Shown: positions 36,646-45,420 of the stretch, in pieces
Layout of the letters: each line of letters begins with the position of its first letter
How positions within the stretch are numbered: position 1 is the stretch's first letter
Assembly (NCBI RefSeq): GCF_016650815.1
Contig: NZ_JAEKEZ010000033.1
Location: 496,001 to 560,000, forward strand
Reading direction: 5' to 3'
Length of the DNA stretch: 64,000 nt
From: Pseudomonas sp. TH31
GTDB taxonomy: Bacteria > Pseudomonadota > Gammaproteobacteria > Pseudomonadales > Pseudomonadaceae
Notes under the pieces: generated by a model
What the model was told of the DNA's origin: nothing
What the model saw: only the letters and a program-made list of their open reading frames with translations
Database searches by the model: none
Translations under genes and position numbers: made by a program

Positions 36646-37730
36646 TTATTGGACTTCACTTTGCTCCAGGAACGGGTCATCAGACGCATGATCGCCTGGG
36701 GCGGGGTGGTGGAAATGTAGAGTTTGTCGAGCACTTCCTGGGACGGGTAGACCTCAGGGTTGTTCACCAACGCCACGTCCATGTACTGCTTGGCGGCCGG
36801 GTTCGGGTTGGCGTAGCCCACCGAGGCGCTGACCTTGGCGATGACTTGCGGGTCCAGCAGGTAATTGATGAAGGCGTGGGCTTCTTTCGGGTTGGCGGCG
36901 TCGGCGGGAACGGCCAACAGGTCAAACCACAGGTTGCTGCCTTCCTTCGGGATGGCGTAGGCGATGTTCACGCCGTTCTTCGCTTCCTTGGCGCGATTGG
37001 CGGCCTGGAACACGTCGCCCGAATAACCGAAGGCCACGCAGATGTCGCCGTTGGCCAGGTCCGACACGTACTTGGACGAATGGAAATAGGTGATGTAAGG
37101 CCGGATGCTCAAGAGCTTCGCTTCGGCCTTTTTGAAGTCTTCAGGGTTTTCGCTGCGCGGGTCCATGCCCATGTAGTTGAGGATCGCCGGGAACACTTCA
37201 TCCGCCGAGTCCATCATCGATACGCCACACTGGCTGAGTTTCTTGATGTTCTCCGGTTCGAACAGTACGGCCCAGGAATCGATATGGTCGATGCCCAGCA
37301 CTTGCTTGACCTTGTCGACGTTGTAGCCGATGCCGTTGGTGCCCCACAGGTACGGTACTGAGTGGGCGTTCTGCGGATCGTTTTTCTCCAGCAAGGCAAG
37401 CAGTTTCGGATCGAGATTTTTGAAATTAGGCAGTTGCGAGCGATCCAGTTTGAGGAATGCGCCGGCCTTCACCTGACGAGCGAGAAAGTGGTTGGACGGC
37501 ACTACCACGTCATACCCGGTGCGGCCGGCGAGCAATTTACCTTCCAGGGTTTCATTGGAGTCGAATACGTCGTAGATCACCTTGATCCCGGTTTTACCCT
37601 GGAAGTCGGCGAGGGTGGTCTCGCCGATATAATCGGTCCAGTTGTAGACGCTGACGGTGGGTTGAGCTTGCGCAACGGCGCTGAACAACAAGGCCAGCGT
37701 GACCGGAACAACGGATTTCAATAGACGCAT
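36642..37730 (-). CDS. Polyamine ABC transporter substrate-binding protein (PotF/SpuD type)
   Basis: A 362-residue periplasmic protein. The signal peptide MRLLKSVVPVTLALLFSAVAQA is cleaved before QPTVSVYNWTDYIGE, the conserved start of PotF/SpuD proteins (Trp and Tyr form part of the polyamine cage). FDSNETLEGKLLAGRTGYDV and VPSNHFLARQ follow. The ATG at 37730 has GAGGTG seven bases before it; the longer frame to 37838 runs into a repeat. No permease or ATPase gene is next to it, so it must share one encoded elsewhere or act as a sensor. It lies between the glutamylputrescine synthetase and oxidase genes. Confidence 0.9.
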   Translation of the reverse strand: MRLLKSVVPVTLALLFSAVAQAQPTVSVYNWTDYIGETTLADFQGKTGIKVIYDVFDSNETLEGKLLAGRTGYDVVVPSNHFLARQVKAGAFLKLDRSQLPNFKNLDPKLLALLEKNDPQNAHSVPYLWGTNGIGYNVDKVKQVLGIDHIDSWAVLFEPENIKKLSQCGVSMMDSADEVFPAILNYMGMDPRSENPEDFKKAEAKLLSIRPYITYFHSSKYVSDLANGDICVAFGYSGDVFQAANRAKEAKNGVNIAYAIPKEGSNLWFDLLAVPADAANPKEAHAFINYLLDPQVIAKVSASVGYANPNPAAKQYMDVALVNNPEVYPSQEVLDKLYISTTPPQAIMRLMTRSWSKVKSNK

Positions 37731-37778
37731 ATCGACACCTCTTCGGGTTGTTGGATTTTTAGGCGTTGGCATTCTTCC

Positions 37779-37868
37779 TGTGGGAGCGGGCTTGCTCGCG
37801 AAGACGGCGGCATAGTCAACATTGATGTCGCCTGACACACCGCTTTCGCGAGCAAGCCCGCTCCCACA
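37779..37868. repeat. REP-like inverted repeat (24-bp perfect arms)
   Basis: Arms 37779-37802 and 37845-37868 are exact reverse complements ending TGTGGGAGCGGGC. It separates the glutamine-synthetase-like gene from the binding-protein gene on the same strand, which may lower read-through between them. Confidence 0.9.
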
Positions 37869-37897
37869 TGGGAATGCAATTTCATGCGGGAGATTGC

Positions 37898-39256
37898 TTA
37901 GACGCTGAGCAGCAAGAACTCACGCTCCCAGGAACTGATCACACGCTTGAAGTTTTCGTGTTCAGCGCGTTTCACCGCGACATAACCGCGAACGAATTTG
38001 CTGCCCAGATAACGCCCGACGGTTTCGCACTCTTCCATTTGGGTCAGGGCGTCCTCGATGGTGATCGGCAGGCGCAGGTTGCGACGTTCATAGGCGCGAC
38101 CCTGCACCGCAGCGCTCGGCTCGATCTTTTCGACCATGCCGAGGTAACCGCACAACAGGCTGGCCGCAATCGCCAGATACGGGTTCGCGTCAGCGCCCGG
38201 CAAACGGTTTTCCACGCGCATGGCGTCCGGGGTTGAGGTCGGCACACGCAGACCAACGGTGCGGTTTTCTTCGCCCCACTCCACGTTCACCGGCGCCGAG
38301 GTGTCCGGCAGGAAGCGGCGGAACGAGTTGACGTTAGGCGCGAACATCGGCAGCACTTTGGGGATGTACTTTTGCAGGCCGCCGATGTGGTGCAGGAACA
38401 GTTCGCTCATCTTGCCGTCTGCATCAGCGAAGATCGGCTGGCCGGTGACGATATCGACCACGCTCTGGTGCAAGTGCATGGCGCTGCCCGGCTCGTCGCC
38501 GATCGGCTTGGCCATGAACGTCGCGGTGACGTTGTGTTTGAGCGCCGCTTCACGCAGCGTGCGTTTGAACACGGTGATCTGGTCAGCGAGGTCGAGGGCA
38601 TCGCCGTGACGGAAGTTGATTTCCATCTGCGCCGGGCCGTCTTCGTGGATCAGCGTGTCGAGGTCCAGGCCCTGGAGTTCGCACCAGTCATAGACGTCTT
38701 CGAACAACGGGTCGAATTCGTTGGCGGCGTCGATGGAAAACGACTGACGACCACTTTCCGCACGACCGGAACGGCCCAGCGGTGCCTTGAGCGGCAAGTC
38801 CGGGTCTTCGCAGCGCTGAGTCAGGTAGAACTCCATTTCCGGCGCAACAATCGGCTTCCAGCCCTTATCGGTGTAGAGCTGCAGGACTTTCTTCAGTACG
38901 TTGCGCGGCGACAGTTCAATCGGGTTGCCAAACTTGTCGAAGGTGTCGTGGATCACGATGGCAGTCGGTTCGATGGCCCACGGAATCACATAAACCGCGT
39001 CAGCAACGGGCCGGCAAATCATGTCTATATCGGCCGGGTCGAGCAGGTCGTAGTAGATGTCGTCGTCGACAAAGTCCCCGGTTACTGTCTGCAAAAGCAC
39101 ACTTTCCGGCAGGCGCATGCCTCGCTCATGCAGGAACTTGTTGGTGGGTGCAATCTTGCCGCGAGCGATGCCGGTCAAGTCGCTGACCACACACTCGACC
39201 TCAGTAATCTTGTGATCTTTCAGCCACGTGAACAGCTGATCGAAAGGGACATTCAT
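37898..39256 (-). CDS. puuA: Gamma-glutamylputrescine synthetase (glutamine-synthetase family, PuuA/SpuI type)
   Basis: A 452-residue glutamine-synthetase-fold ligase that joins glutamate to putrescine using ATP, the first step of the Puu pathway. The catalytic features are VAPEMEFYLTQR (metal site, about residue 140), GPAQMEINFRHGDAL and FMAKPIGDEPGSAMHLHQSV (about 245-265), and the late LRVPTSTPDAMRVENRLPGAD. The absence of the Tyr adenylylation loop of GlnA supports the polyamine branch. ATG 39256 has GAGGT upstream; the longer frame to 39364 is not preferred. Divergent from an AraC-family gene that may control it. Confidence 0.9.
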   Translation of the reverse strand: MNVPFDQLFTWLKDHKITEVECVVSDLTGIARGKIAPTNKFLHERGMRLPESVLLQTVTGDFVDDDIYYDLLDPADIDMICRPVADAVYVIPWAIEPTAIVIHDTFDKFGNPIELSPRNVLKKVLQLYTDKGWKPIVAPEMEFYLTQRCEDPDLPLKAPLGRSGRAESGRQSFSIDAANEFDPLFEDVYDWCELQGLDLDTLIHEDGPAQMEINFRHGDALDLADQITVFKRTLREAALKHNVTATFMAKPIGDEPGSAMHLHQSVVDIVTGQPIFADADGKMSELFLHHIGGLQKYIPKVLPMFAPNVNSFRRFLPDTSAPVNVEWGEENRTVGLRVPTSTPDAMRVENRLPGADANPYLAIAASLLCGYLGMVEKIEPSAAVQGRAYERRNLRLPITIEDALTQMEECETVGRYLGSKFVRGYVAVKRAEHENFKRVISSWEREFLLLSV

Positions 39257-39417
39257 AAAGACCTCGTTATTGGTTTTAGTAACGCCGGGGAGGGCGGTTT
39301 CATCCGACGCAGACTTCCCCTGAGACGCGTTGACGACTATCTTGGGCGAGCCTTGCGGTTCCATCTATCCACTTTAAGCAGCACCAAAACGCACCAAACG
39401 AGTGCGTAAGGTCACCC

Positions 39418-40352
39418 ATGACAGCGTGCAATCCGTTACAAGTCCAAGCGTTCAACACCGCCGATGTGGCCGAGCAAATCCGCGCCACTCCAGGTTGGGT
39501 ACAGCATTACCAGCAGATGTCGCCGGGGCATTTCGCCGGGCGGGTGCGCTATCTGGACTTGCAAGGCGTGGAGATTTACGAAGAGCACATGAACACCGGG
39601 TCGAGCAGAATTTCAGCGCCCCCCAGGGTGCCCTGGCATTTTGTTTCGATCGCAGCGACAACGCGCTGTACGTGCTCAATGGCGAGAGCCGCAACATCTG
39701 GATTACCCCGGAGAACTACCAGGAAATCGCCGTGGTGTTCGGCCCGGAGTTCGTGCAGCGGCACGGTTTGAACGTCGCACGGCTTGAAGGGCTGTTCATG
39801 GCGCCGCTCAATTGTCAGCAGAATGCACTGTTCAGTCGCTGGCTCAGCAGCACCCTGACCCGACTGGCGCAAACCTTTGACCCGCCGAGCCGCGAAGCCC
39901 TGACCGAACAACTGCTCGAAGACTGCTTGTATATCCTCGACAACGCCTGCGCGTACCTGGACCGTGGCGGGCTGCAACGCAGGAGCGACGAACGAACGAT
40001 CATGAAACGCGTTGCCGAGTGGGCGGCGGATTGTCCGGAAGACACCCTGAACTTGTTGCAATTGTCGCAAGTGGCCGGTGTTTCACTGCGCCAGTTGCAA
40101 CATGCCTTCAAGGCTTACACCGCCATGTCGCCTACTCATTGGCTGCGTCTGCGTCGCCTCAACAGCGCCCGCCGTGAATTGCTCAGCTGTGCGCCGTCGG
40201 ACACCACCGTTGCCGAAGTGGCGATGCACTGGTCATTCTGGCATCTGGGCCGGTTTTCCAGCAGCTATCGGGCGCTATTCAAAGAGTTGCCGAGCGAAAC
40301 GCTCAAACGTTCGCGCTGTGCAACGACTCATACTTCAGGGCTTATCTATTAG
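39418..40352 (+). pseudogene. AraC-family transcriptional regulator, single-base frameshift
   Basis: A regulator of about 311 residues when repaired. The N-terminal sensing part starts MTACNPLQVQAFNTADVAEQ. The frame breaks at ACCGGG (39596-39600), after EEHMNT; one more C gives RVEQNFSAPQGALAFCFDR. The C-terminal two-helix-turn-helix AraC domain has QLSQVAGVSLRQLQHAFKAY and TVAEVAMHWSFWHLGRFSSSY, then FKELPSETL. The layout resembles EutR-like AraC proteins. It is divergent from the glutamylputrescine synthetase gene with 161 bases between, so control of polyamine genes is a reasonable inference. Confidence 0.85.
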
Positions 40353-40695
40353 CGAAGGCTGTTATTGCAAACTGCATTAACAGGTTTTTTTATTTGGAGT
40401 TCGGTGACTCCATATCTGCCAGGCATCTCCTGCAAGTGTAACTGAGTGTTTCATGATTAATCTTTAAGTCGTTGTATTTTCATGAAATTAAATAAGTAAG
40501 GGTGTTTAAAAATAGTTAGCCCTGTTTGACGCTGCGCAGATGTCTTCTAGTTTTTTGCCTGTCGATGCACACGAAACAACCTGGACAAGGACATCCAGTC
40601 CATTTCTTTGTTTATGGCGGCTTGAGCAGCGATCCCCAGATTGCCGAGGATGGTTTTCGGATGTAGTGCCGTGGGTTTTGTGTGTAATTGAAGAT
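40353..40695. other. AT-rich intergenic region between the AraC gene and pslK
   Basis: 343 bases, clearly lower in GC than either side. A weak terminator for the AraC gene is near its left end. On the minus strand, a short frame directly downstream of pslK (ending at 40547) reads HPKTILGNLGIAAQAAINKE before a stop. I cannot assign it and it lacks a convincing start. No insertion-sequence ends are visible. Confidence 0.5.
40369..40391 (+). terminator. Weak intrinsic terminator after the AraC gene
   Basis: AAACTG pairs with CAGGTTT across a six-base loop with one bulge, followed by a run of seven T in total. It lies 17 bases past the AraC stop. Confidence 0.35.
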
Positions 40696-42102
40696 TCAAC
40701 TCTTCCACGGTTTCAGCCACAGACCCAACGCACACAGCAGTACAGCCCCGGCCATGATGCTGCTGCCCAACTGCAACCAGACATTGGCCAGCGGATGCAG
40801 CACCACCGCGGCAACGCCGAGCAACACCACGCTCAGTCCCCAAAGCGCCGGCCAGCGCAGTACGGCAAGCAGTTGCTGGCGTTGCATGAGCTGCACATTC
40901 GTCAGGAGTACGCCGCCGAGCGCCGCGATCGGGATCGCCGTCAGGCCAAGCACCAGCGGCAATACCGCGAGCAGGGTGGCATTGAGCAGACTGCCAAGCA
41001 GCTCACATTTCAACGGCATTCGGGTATCGCCGGCGGCGTAGGCGTAACGCGCCAGCATGGCATTCCAGGCACCGAACACCAAGGGCGTGGCAAACCATCC
41101 CAGCAGCGCCGGCAACGGGCCGTCTGCGCTCTGGGCCGGTAACAGAAAATGAATCAACGCCGGGCTGGCGCCCACCAGCCCGAAGGCGGCGGGCAGGCTT
41201 AACAAGGTCGCCGCATCCAGCCCCCGGCGCAGCAAGACCAGTCGTTGTTCGCCTTGCTTGCCACTCATCAGGCCCAATAACACCTGGTTCAGGCTCATCA
41301 ATGCAATCAGCGGCAGGTTGATCAATTTGCGCGCCAGATTGACCCAGGTCACCACGCCTTCACCCAGGTAACTGGCCACCAGACGTTCCAGCAATGCCAG
41401 ACCCTGACTGGCCAGATTACTGGCCAGCAACGGACCGATTCGCCCAACCAACTCGCGCCCGGCGCCGCTTTCCCCGCGCACCCGCCACGGGCGCCAACCG
41501 AATTGCCAGAGCGGTGGCAACAGCGGCAGGCACATCAACAGGCTGCCGGCGAAAAATGCCATCGACAATTCGGCGCTGAGGCTGGAGTGACCGCGCAAAA
41601 ACAGGTACAGCACCGGTGGCAGATTAAACAGCAGCGAGCCCAATCCCGGCAGGACAAACCGCTGCCGGGCTTGCAACGGAATACTGAACAACGCATGCAC
41701 CAGCAACCCCGGCACACAGGCCGCCAGCCAACGCAGATTGGCCGCCGCCTCGGCGTGGGCGTCGTTATCCAGGCCCGGGCCGATCAGCCGGACCCACAGC
41801 GGCGCGGCCAACGCCAGTACCGCGTACAGGAGCAGCCCGAACGCAAGCAGGCGTGAGGTCAAGCCATTGAGCCAGGCCCGTTGGCGCAGCTCATCGCGTT
41901 GCTGAAAAAGGGGCAGGGCAGCGGCAGCGAGCAGCCCGGCCGCGAGGGTCATGCGAATCGCTTCGGGAATGAACACCGCCACCAGAAACGCATCGCTGCG
42001 ATTGCCGGCGCCCCACGCCGCGACCAACAGCCATTCGCGGGCAAAACCGGCCACCAGCCCGGCCAGGGTTGCCAGGGTCAGCCACAGGGTGCTGCTGAAC
42101 AT
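40696..42102 (-). CDS. pslK: PslK, MurJ-like lipid-linked oligosaccharide flippase
   Basis: A 468-residue multi-pass membrane protein of the MurJ/MviN fold, one residue shorter than P. aeruginosa PslK as I recall it. About fourteen hydrophobic segments are visible, with the family-like start LATLAGLVAGFAREWLLVAA and FIPEAIRMTLAAGLL. It is expected to move the lipid-linked Psl repeat unit across the inner membrane. It is the last gene of the psl operon here and its ATG shares a base with the upstream stop (TAATG). Confidence 0.88.
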   Translation of the reverse strand: MFSSTLWLTLATLAGLVAGFAREWLLVAAWGAGNRSDAFLVAVFIPEAIRMTLAAGLLAAAALPLFQQRDELRQRAWLNGLTSRLLAFGLLLYAVLALAAPLWVRLIGPGLDNDAHAEAAANLRWLAACVPGLLVHALFSIPLQARQRFVLPGLGSLLFNLPPVLYLFLRGHSSLSAELSMAFFAGSLLMCLPLLPPLWQFGWRPWRVRGESGAGRELVGRIGPLLASNLASQGLALLERLVASYLGEGVVTWVNLARKLINLPLIALMSLNQVLLGLMSGKQGEQRLVLLRRGLDAATLLSLPAAFGLVGASPALIHFLLPAQSADGPLPALLGWFATPLVFGAWNAMLARYAYAAGDTRMPLKCELLGSLLNATLLAVLPLVLGLTAIPIAALGGVLLTNVQLMQRQQLLAVLRWPALWGLSVVLLGVAAVVLHPLANVWLQLGSSIMAGAVLLCALGLWLKPWKS

Positions 42103-42923
42103 TAATGAAACAGGGTGAACAGGCCTTTGCCACCCACCTTGTAATTCAAGTCGTGGGGGCGTTCGCCCATGGGTTTGGCGCCGCTGCCGCCAACGATTTT
42201 GTACGGTGCGATGTTTTTTGCTACCAGCGTGTTGGCGGTCACCACCGCGCCGCGTCCGATGCGGGTGCTGTGACCGATCAGTGCCCGCGTCGCGATCCAG
42301 GCATAGTCGTCGATATAGATCGGGCCGGAGACCGACCAGAACTCGGGCGCGGCCGTGTCATGGCTGCCGGCGATAATCAGCACATGAGAGGCAATCGCCA
42401 CATGATCACCAATGATCAATCCGGCGCGGGCATCGATCTGGCAGTGCCACGCAATCACGCTGTCCGCGCCGATGACCAGATTTTCAATGCCCAGCACTTC
42501 GGTGTTACGCCAGAGGCTGGAACCCTTGCCGATTTTCGCACCGCCCAGGCGCAGCCAGGCCAGCCGTACGTGATGACTGGGGATCTTGTTGATCAGAATG
42601 TTGTAAGCCTGTTCCCAGGCTCTCAGCCAGCGGTCTTTGAGGGTGATCCAGTTCTTGCCGTAACGAGGCACTAGGGTCGTCGGGATGTCCTTGCGCAAGC
42701 GTCCGTACAAGCGTTGCGCCAGAGGGTCTTCAATGATCGCTTCGATATCCACCGAACAAATGCTGTAGCGCAGGTTTTCTCCTTCGCCCTCCACAAAGAA
42801 CACATCGTGGCTCACTCCCCAGGCGTAGGCCGCGATCAGCTCATCGAGGCTCACGCCCAGTTCAACGGCCAGTGAGGGCAGGCGTTCGGGCAGGTCGGCC
42901 GAATGAAAAATGCGATGTTTCAT
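42102..42923 (-). CDS. Hexapeptide-repeat acyltransferase in the psl operon
   Basis: A 273-residue left-handed beta-helix (LbH) acyltransferase. Repeats of the [LIV]-G-x4 type run from about residue 130 to 240, for example IGKGSSLWRNTEVLGIENL and IGRGAVVTANTLVAKNI. A SHD motif (IIAGSHDTAAPEFW) resembles the WcaF/NodL branch that acetylates sugars. An N-terminal region of about 120 residues is not typical of WcaF. It overlaps pslJ by four bases, so it is truly part of the operon. O-acetylation of the Psl repeat is an inference; the P. aeruginosa cluster has a different acyltransferase (pslL) after pslK. Confidence 0.82.
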   Translation of the reverse strand: MKHRIFHSADLPERLPSLAVELGVSLDELIAAYAWGVSHDVFFVEGEGENLRYSICSVDIEAIIEDPLAQRLYGRLRKDIPTTLVPRYGKNWITLKDRWLRAWEQAYNILINKIPSHHVRLAWLRLGGAKIGKGSSLWRNTEVLGIENLVIGADSVIAWHCQIDARAGLIIGDHVAIASHVLIIAGSHDTAAPEFWSVSGPIYIDDYAWIATRALIGHSTRIGRGAVVTANTLVAKNIAPYKIVGGSGAKPMGERPHDLNYKVGGKGLFTLFH

Positions 42924-44317
42924 GCTTGGCTATCCTTGGGCGCAAGGTGGGAATGGACAATCGTCGGATGCAGGCGGACCTGTTGCAGGCTCAAGCCCAT
43001 CAACAGCCAGAACAACCCGATCAGTACGAACGTGAAACTGAAATAGTGGTCGAACAGCCCGGTCAGCAGTGCCGCCAGCAGGCCGGCAACGCAACCCAGC
43101 CACAAGGAGTTTTCGCCGGTAACCTGACGCACCAGCGTCAATGGACGCACTTCACGCCACCACAGCACGGTAATGGTGACGAACAGCAGCATGCCGGGAA
43201 TGCCGATCTTGTAGATGAAGTTCAGCCACAGGTTGGAGATGCCCGGCAGGCCGCTGCCGGGCACGGGCGGATCGATCTTGAAGCCGATGCCCAAGGGGTA
43301 GCGGAGCATCACCTCCGGGAATTTCGAGTATTCATCGAAACGCACTTCGGTACTGGCGTTGGTCGCCGAGAACATGGTCAGTAGACGTTCCTGCAACGGC
43401 GGATAGAACATCACCAGCGCCACCGCGAATGCTGCACCGATGCCGATGATCCGGCCACTGTAGGGCACGCGTTTGTAGGTCAGCCAGATCAGTACCAACA
43501 CCAGAGCCAGAATCGCCCCTCGGGAAATACTCAACAGTAAACCCGCGCAGCCGAGCACTGCGACGGCCAGGCCTAATGCCCGGCGCAGGCCTTTTTGGGT
43601 CCAGCCATACAGCAGCGCCATGGGAATGAACAGCACCAGCACACCGCCGGTGAGGTTGGGGTGGACCCAGGGTGAAGCCATGCGTTGGTAGTTGGCGGAG
43701 AAGATGTCCTGCACCGCTTCCGGGTGTGCGTATTTGAGGTCGGTGAGAATCGGGATCATCGACATCGCGTTACGGGTCTTGAGGAACATGAAGGTCGATA
43801 ACAGCAGCATCGCCAGGTTGCCCAGCAACAGCGCGATCACCAATTTGTCCCGGTCGGCATCGCTGCGCAGCAGCAGGGGCACCATGAATATCAGCGACAG
43901 GTTCATCAGCCAGCGCACCCAGTTCACTGGACCGTTGCCATCGGCGTGGATGATGATCATCCCCGAGATGAAGGGGATGATGCTGAACAACATCAACCAG
44001 GCCATGGCGCGTTCGGTCGGCCGCCAGAGCAGCAGGTTGCGCGTCTTGCCGATGAAGGACTGCCAGAACACGCCGAGCCAGGTCAGCCCCAGTACGGCTT
44101 CACTGATGGTGGTGCGAATCCCCAGCTCCAGCGTGGTGTACGGGATGCTGGTGGCCAGCAGCGCGAAGATCAGCAAACCCCACAGCGGTTTGCGCACCAG
44201 GGTGAGCGCCACGGCAAAACCAATCACCACGAAGATGACTTTGGCGGGCGGCAGCGCCCAAAGCAGTACGCCGAAGAGGAGGCCCAACAGCAGAGCGATG
44301 ATTTTTCCTGGCAGCAT
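42920..44317 (-). CDS. pslJ: PslJ, O-antigen-ligase-like polysaccharide polymerase
   Basis: A 465-residue membrane protein with ten to twelve hydrophobic segments and a Wzy-C (O-antigen ligase) region around residues 225-400. The large periplasmic loop carries YPPLQERLLTMFSATNASTE and YPLGIGFKIDPPVPGSG. It probably polymerises Psl repeat units in the periplasm. Its ATG overlaps the pslI stop (TGATG). Confidence 0.87.
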   Translation of the reverse strand: MLPGKIIALLLGLLFGVLLWALPPAKVIFVVIGFAVALTLVRKPLWGLLIFALLATSIPYTTLELGIRTTISEAVLGLTWLGVFWQSFIGKTRNLLLWRPTERAMAWLMLFSIIPFISGMIIIHADGNGPVNWVRWLMNLSLIFMVPLLLRSDADRDKLVIALLLGNLAMLLLSTFMFLKTRNAMSMIPILTDLKYAHPEAVQDIFSANYQRMASPWVHPNLTGGVLVLFIPMALLYGWTQKGLRRALGLAVAVLGCAGLLLSISRGAILALVLVLIWLTYKRVPYSGRIIGIGAAFAVALVMFYPPLQERLLTMFSATNASTEVRFDEYSKFPEVMLRYPLGIGFKIDPPVPGSGLPGISNLWLNFIYKIGIPGMLLFVTITVLWWREVRPLTLVRQVTGENSLWLGCVAGLLAALLTGLFDHYFSFTFVLIGLFWLLMGLSLQQVRLHPTIVHSHLAPKDSQA

Positions 44318-45420
44318 CAGCGATACAACGCTCTGAGTAGGGTGTCGAGCCGATAGCGATAGGCTGGCCCGTCAAACTTGCGGGCCCAGTCGCGCAAGGC
44401 TTGCGTATCGACGGGTGTTTCGTCCTGCGCCTGATCAATCAGGGCCGCCTTGAGTTGCGCACGGTCATGGGCGCCGAAACGTCGCGCCGAGGGTGGCGCC
44501 ACTTCATCCAGTGCCGAGCCTCTGGCCACGGCCACCGGCGTGCCGACGCTCAGGGCCTCGATCACCGGCAAGCCAAAACCTTCGGCATAGGAAGGCTGCC
44601 ACAGGCATTTGGCATGCAAGTACAGCGCATGCAACTGGGCATCGCTCAGTCCATTGACCCAGTGCAATCCCGGTAGTGCGGCCAGCTCAGAGGGCAAATC
44701 ACTGGCGTGACCGACCAACACCAACGCCGGAACGCGTGGGTTTTCCAGTCGGCAGGCTTGCCAGTTTTCGACGAAAAACGCCATGTTCTTGCGCGGCTCA
44801 CGGGTGCCCACCACCAGCCAGAAGCGTTCGGGCAGGTCTTCGGGCAGCGGGCCTGGCTCGTCCTGGTACTCGGGGACCAGATTGTTCAGCACCCGAACCT
44901 TGGGTTTCGCCCATGGAAATAACCTGACGGCTTCATTGCAGGAGAAACGCGAAGGACACCAGACCTCATCGGCAATCCAGATCGACCAGGCAATCGAGCA
45001 CGCATCGATCACGCGGTAAGCCAAGGCCTTGACCTTTGATTGATGGAAGTTGTTTTGAGTCAGCTGGAACAGGTCATGTAATACCAGCACATAACGCGTC
45101 CCGGCCGGTTTGTGGCCGAGGGGCAAGCCCATGTTGGCGGTAGCGATGTACAAGTCGATGGTGTGTTCACGAAGGGCTGCAGGCAAAAATTTGCGCTCGA
45201 AGCGCAGTCGTACCTGGGGCCGTTGCAGGCCGTCGAGCGGGCTTGGCCACGGCGGGCAGACAGCCGTCAAACGTTGCGGGTGCTGCAGCGGTGCTTCGCT
45301 GAACAGCACCAGTTCCGTGTCACCACGCTCGAGCAGGGATTCTTCCAGCGCTTTGACTTGGCGGGCGATGCCCGATGAGGGCGCGACGGTGGCGGGGCGA
45401 TAATCCAGGGCTACACGCAT
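44317..45420 (-). CDS. pslI: PslI, GT4-family glycosyltransferase
   Basis: A 367-residue cytoplasmic GT-B enzyme, the same length as P. aeruginosa PslI. The C-terminal nucleotide-sugar domain has VVGTREPRKNMAFFVENW and the E-x7-E motif YAEGFGLPVIEALSVGTPV (about residues 285-303). It adds one sugar to the lipid-linked repeat. It overlaps the end of pslH by ten bases. Confidence 0.9.
   Translation of the reverse strand: MRVALDYRPATVAPSSGIARQVKALEESLLERGDTELVLFSEAPLQHPQRLTAVCPPWPSPLDGLQRPQVRLRFERKFLPAALREHTIDLYIATANMGLPLGHKPAGTRYVLVLHDLFQLTQNNFHQSKVKALAYRVIDACSIAWSIWIADEVWCPSRFSCNEAVRLFPWAKPKVRVLNNLVPEYQDEPGPLPEDLPERFWLVVGTREPRKNMAFFVENWQACRLENPRVPALVLVGHASDLPSELAALPGLHWVNGLSDAQLHALYLHAKCLWQPSYAEGFGLPVIEALSVGTPVAVARGSALDEVAPPSARRFGAHDRAQLKAALIDQAQDETPVDTQALRDWARKFDGPAYRYRLDTLLRALYR

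Noticed and set aside
40547..40843. Minus-strand 98-codon frame overlapping the end of pslK
   Set aside because: Its first half is an alternative frame of pslK. The remainder in the spacer has no start and no known relative.
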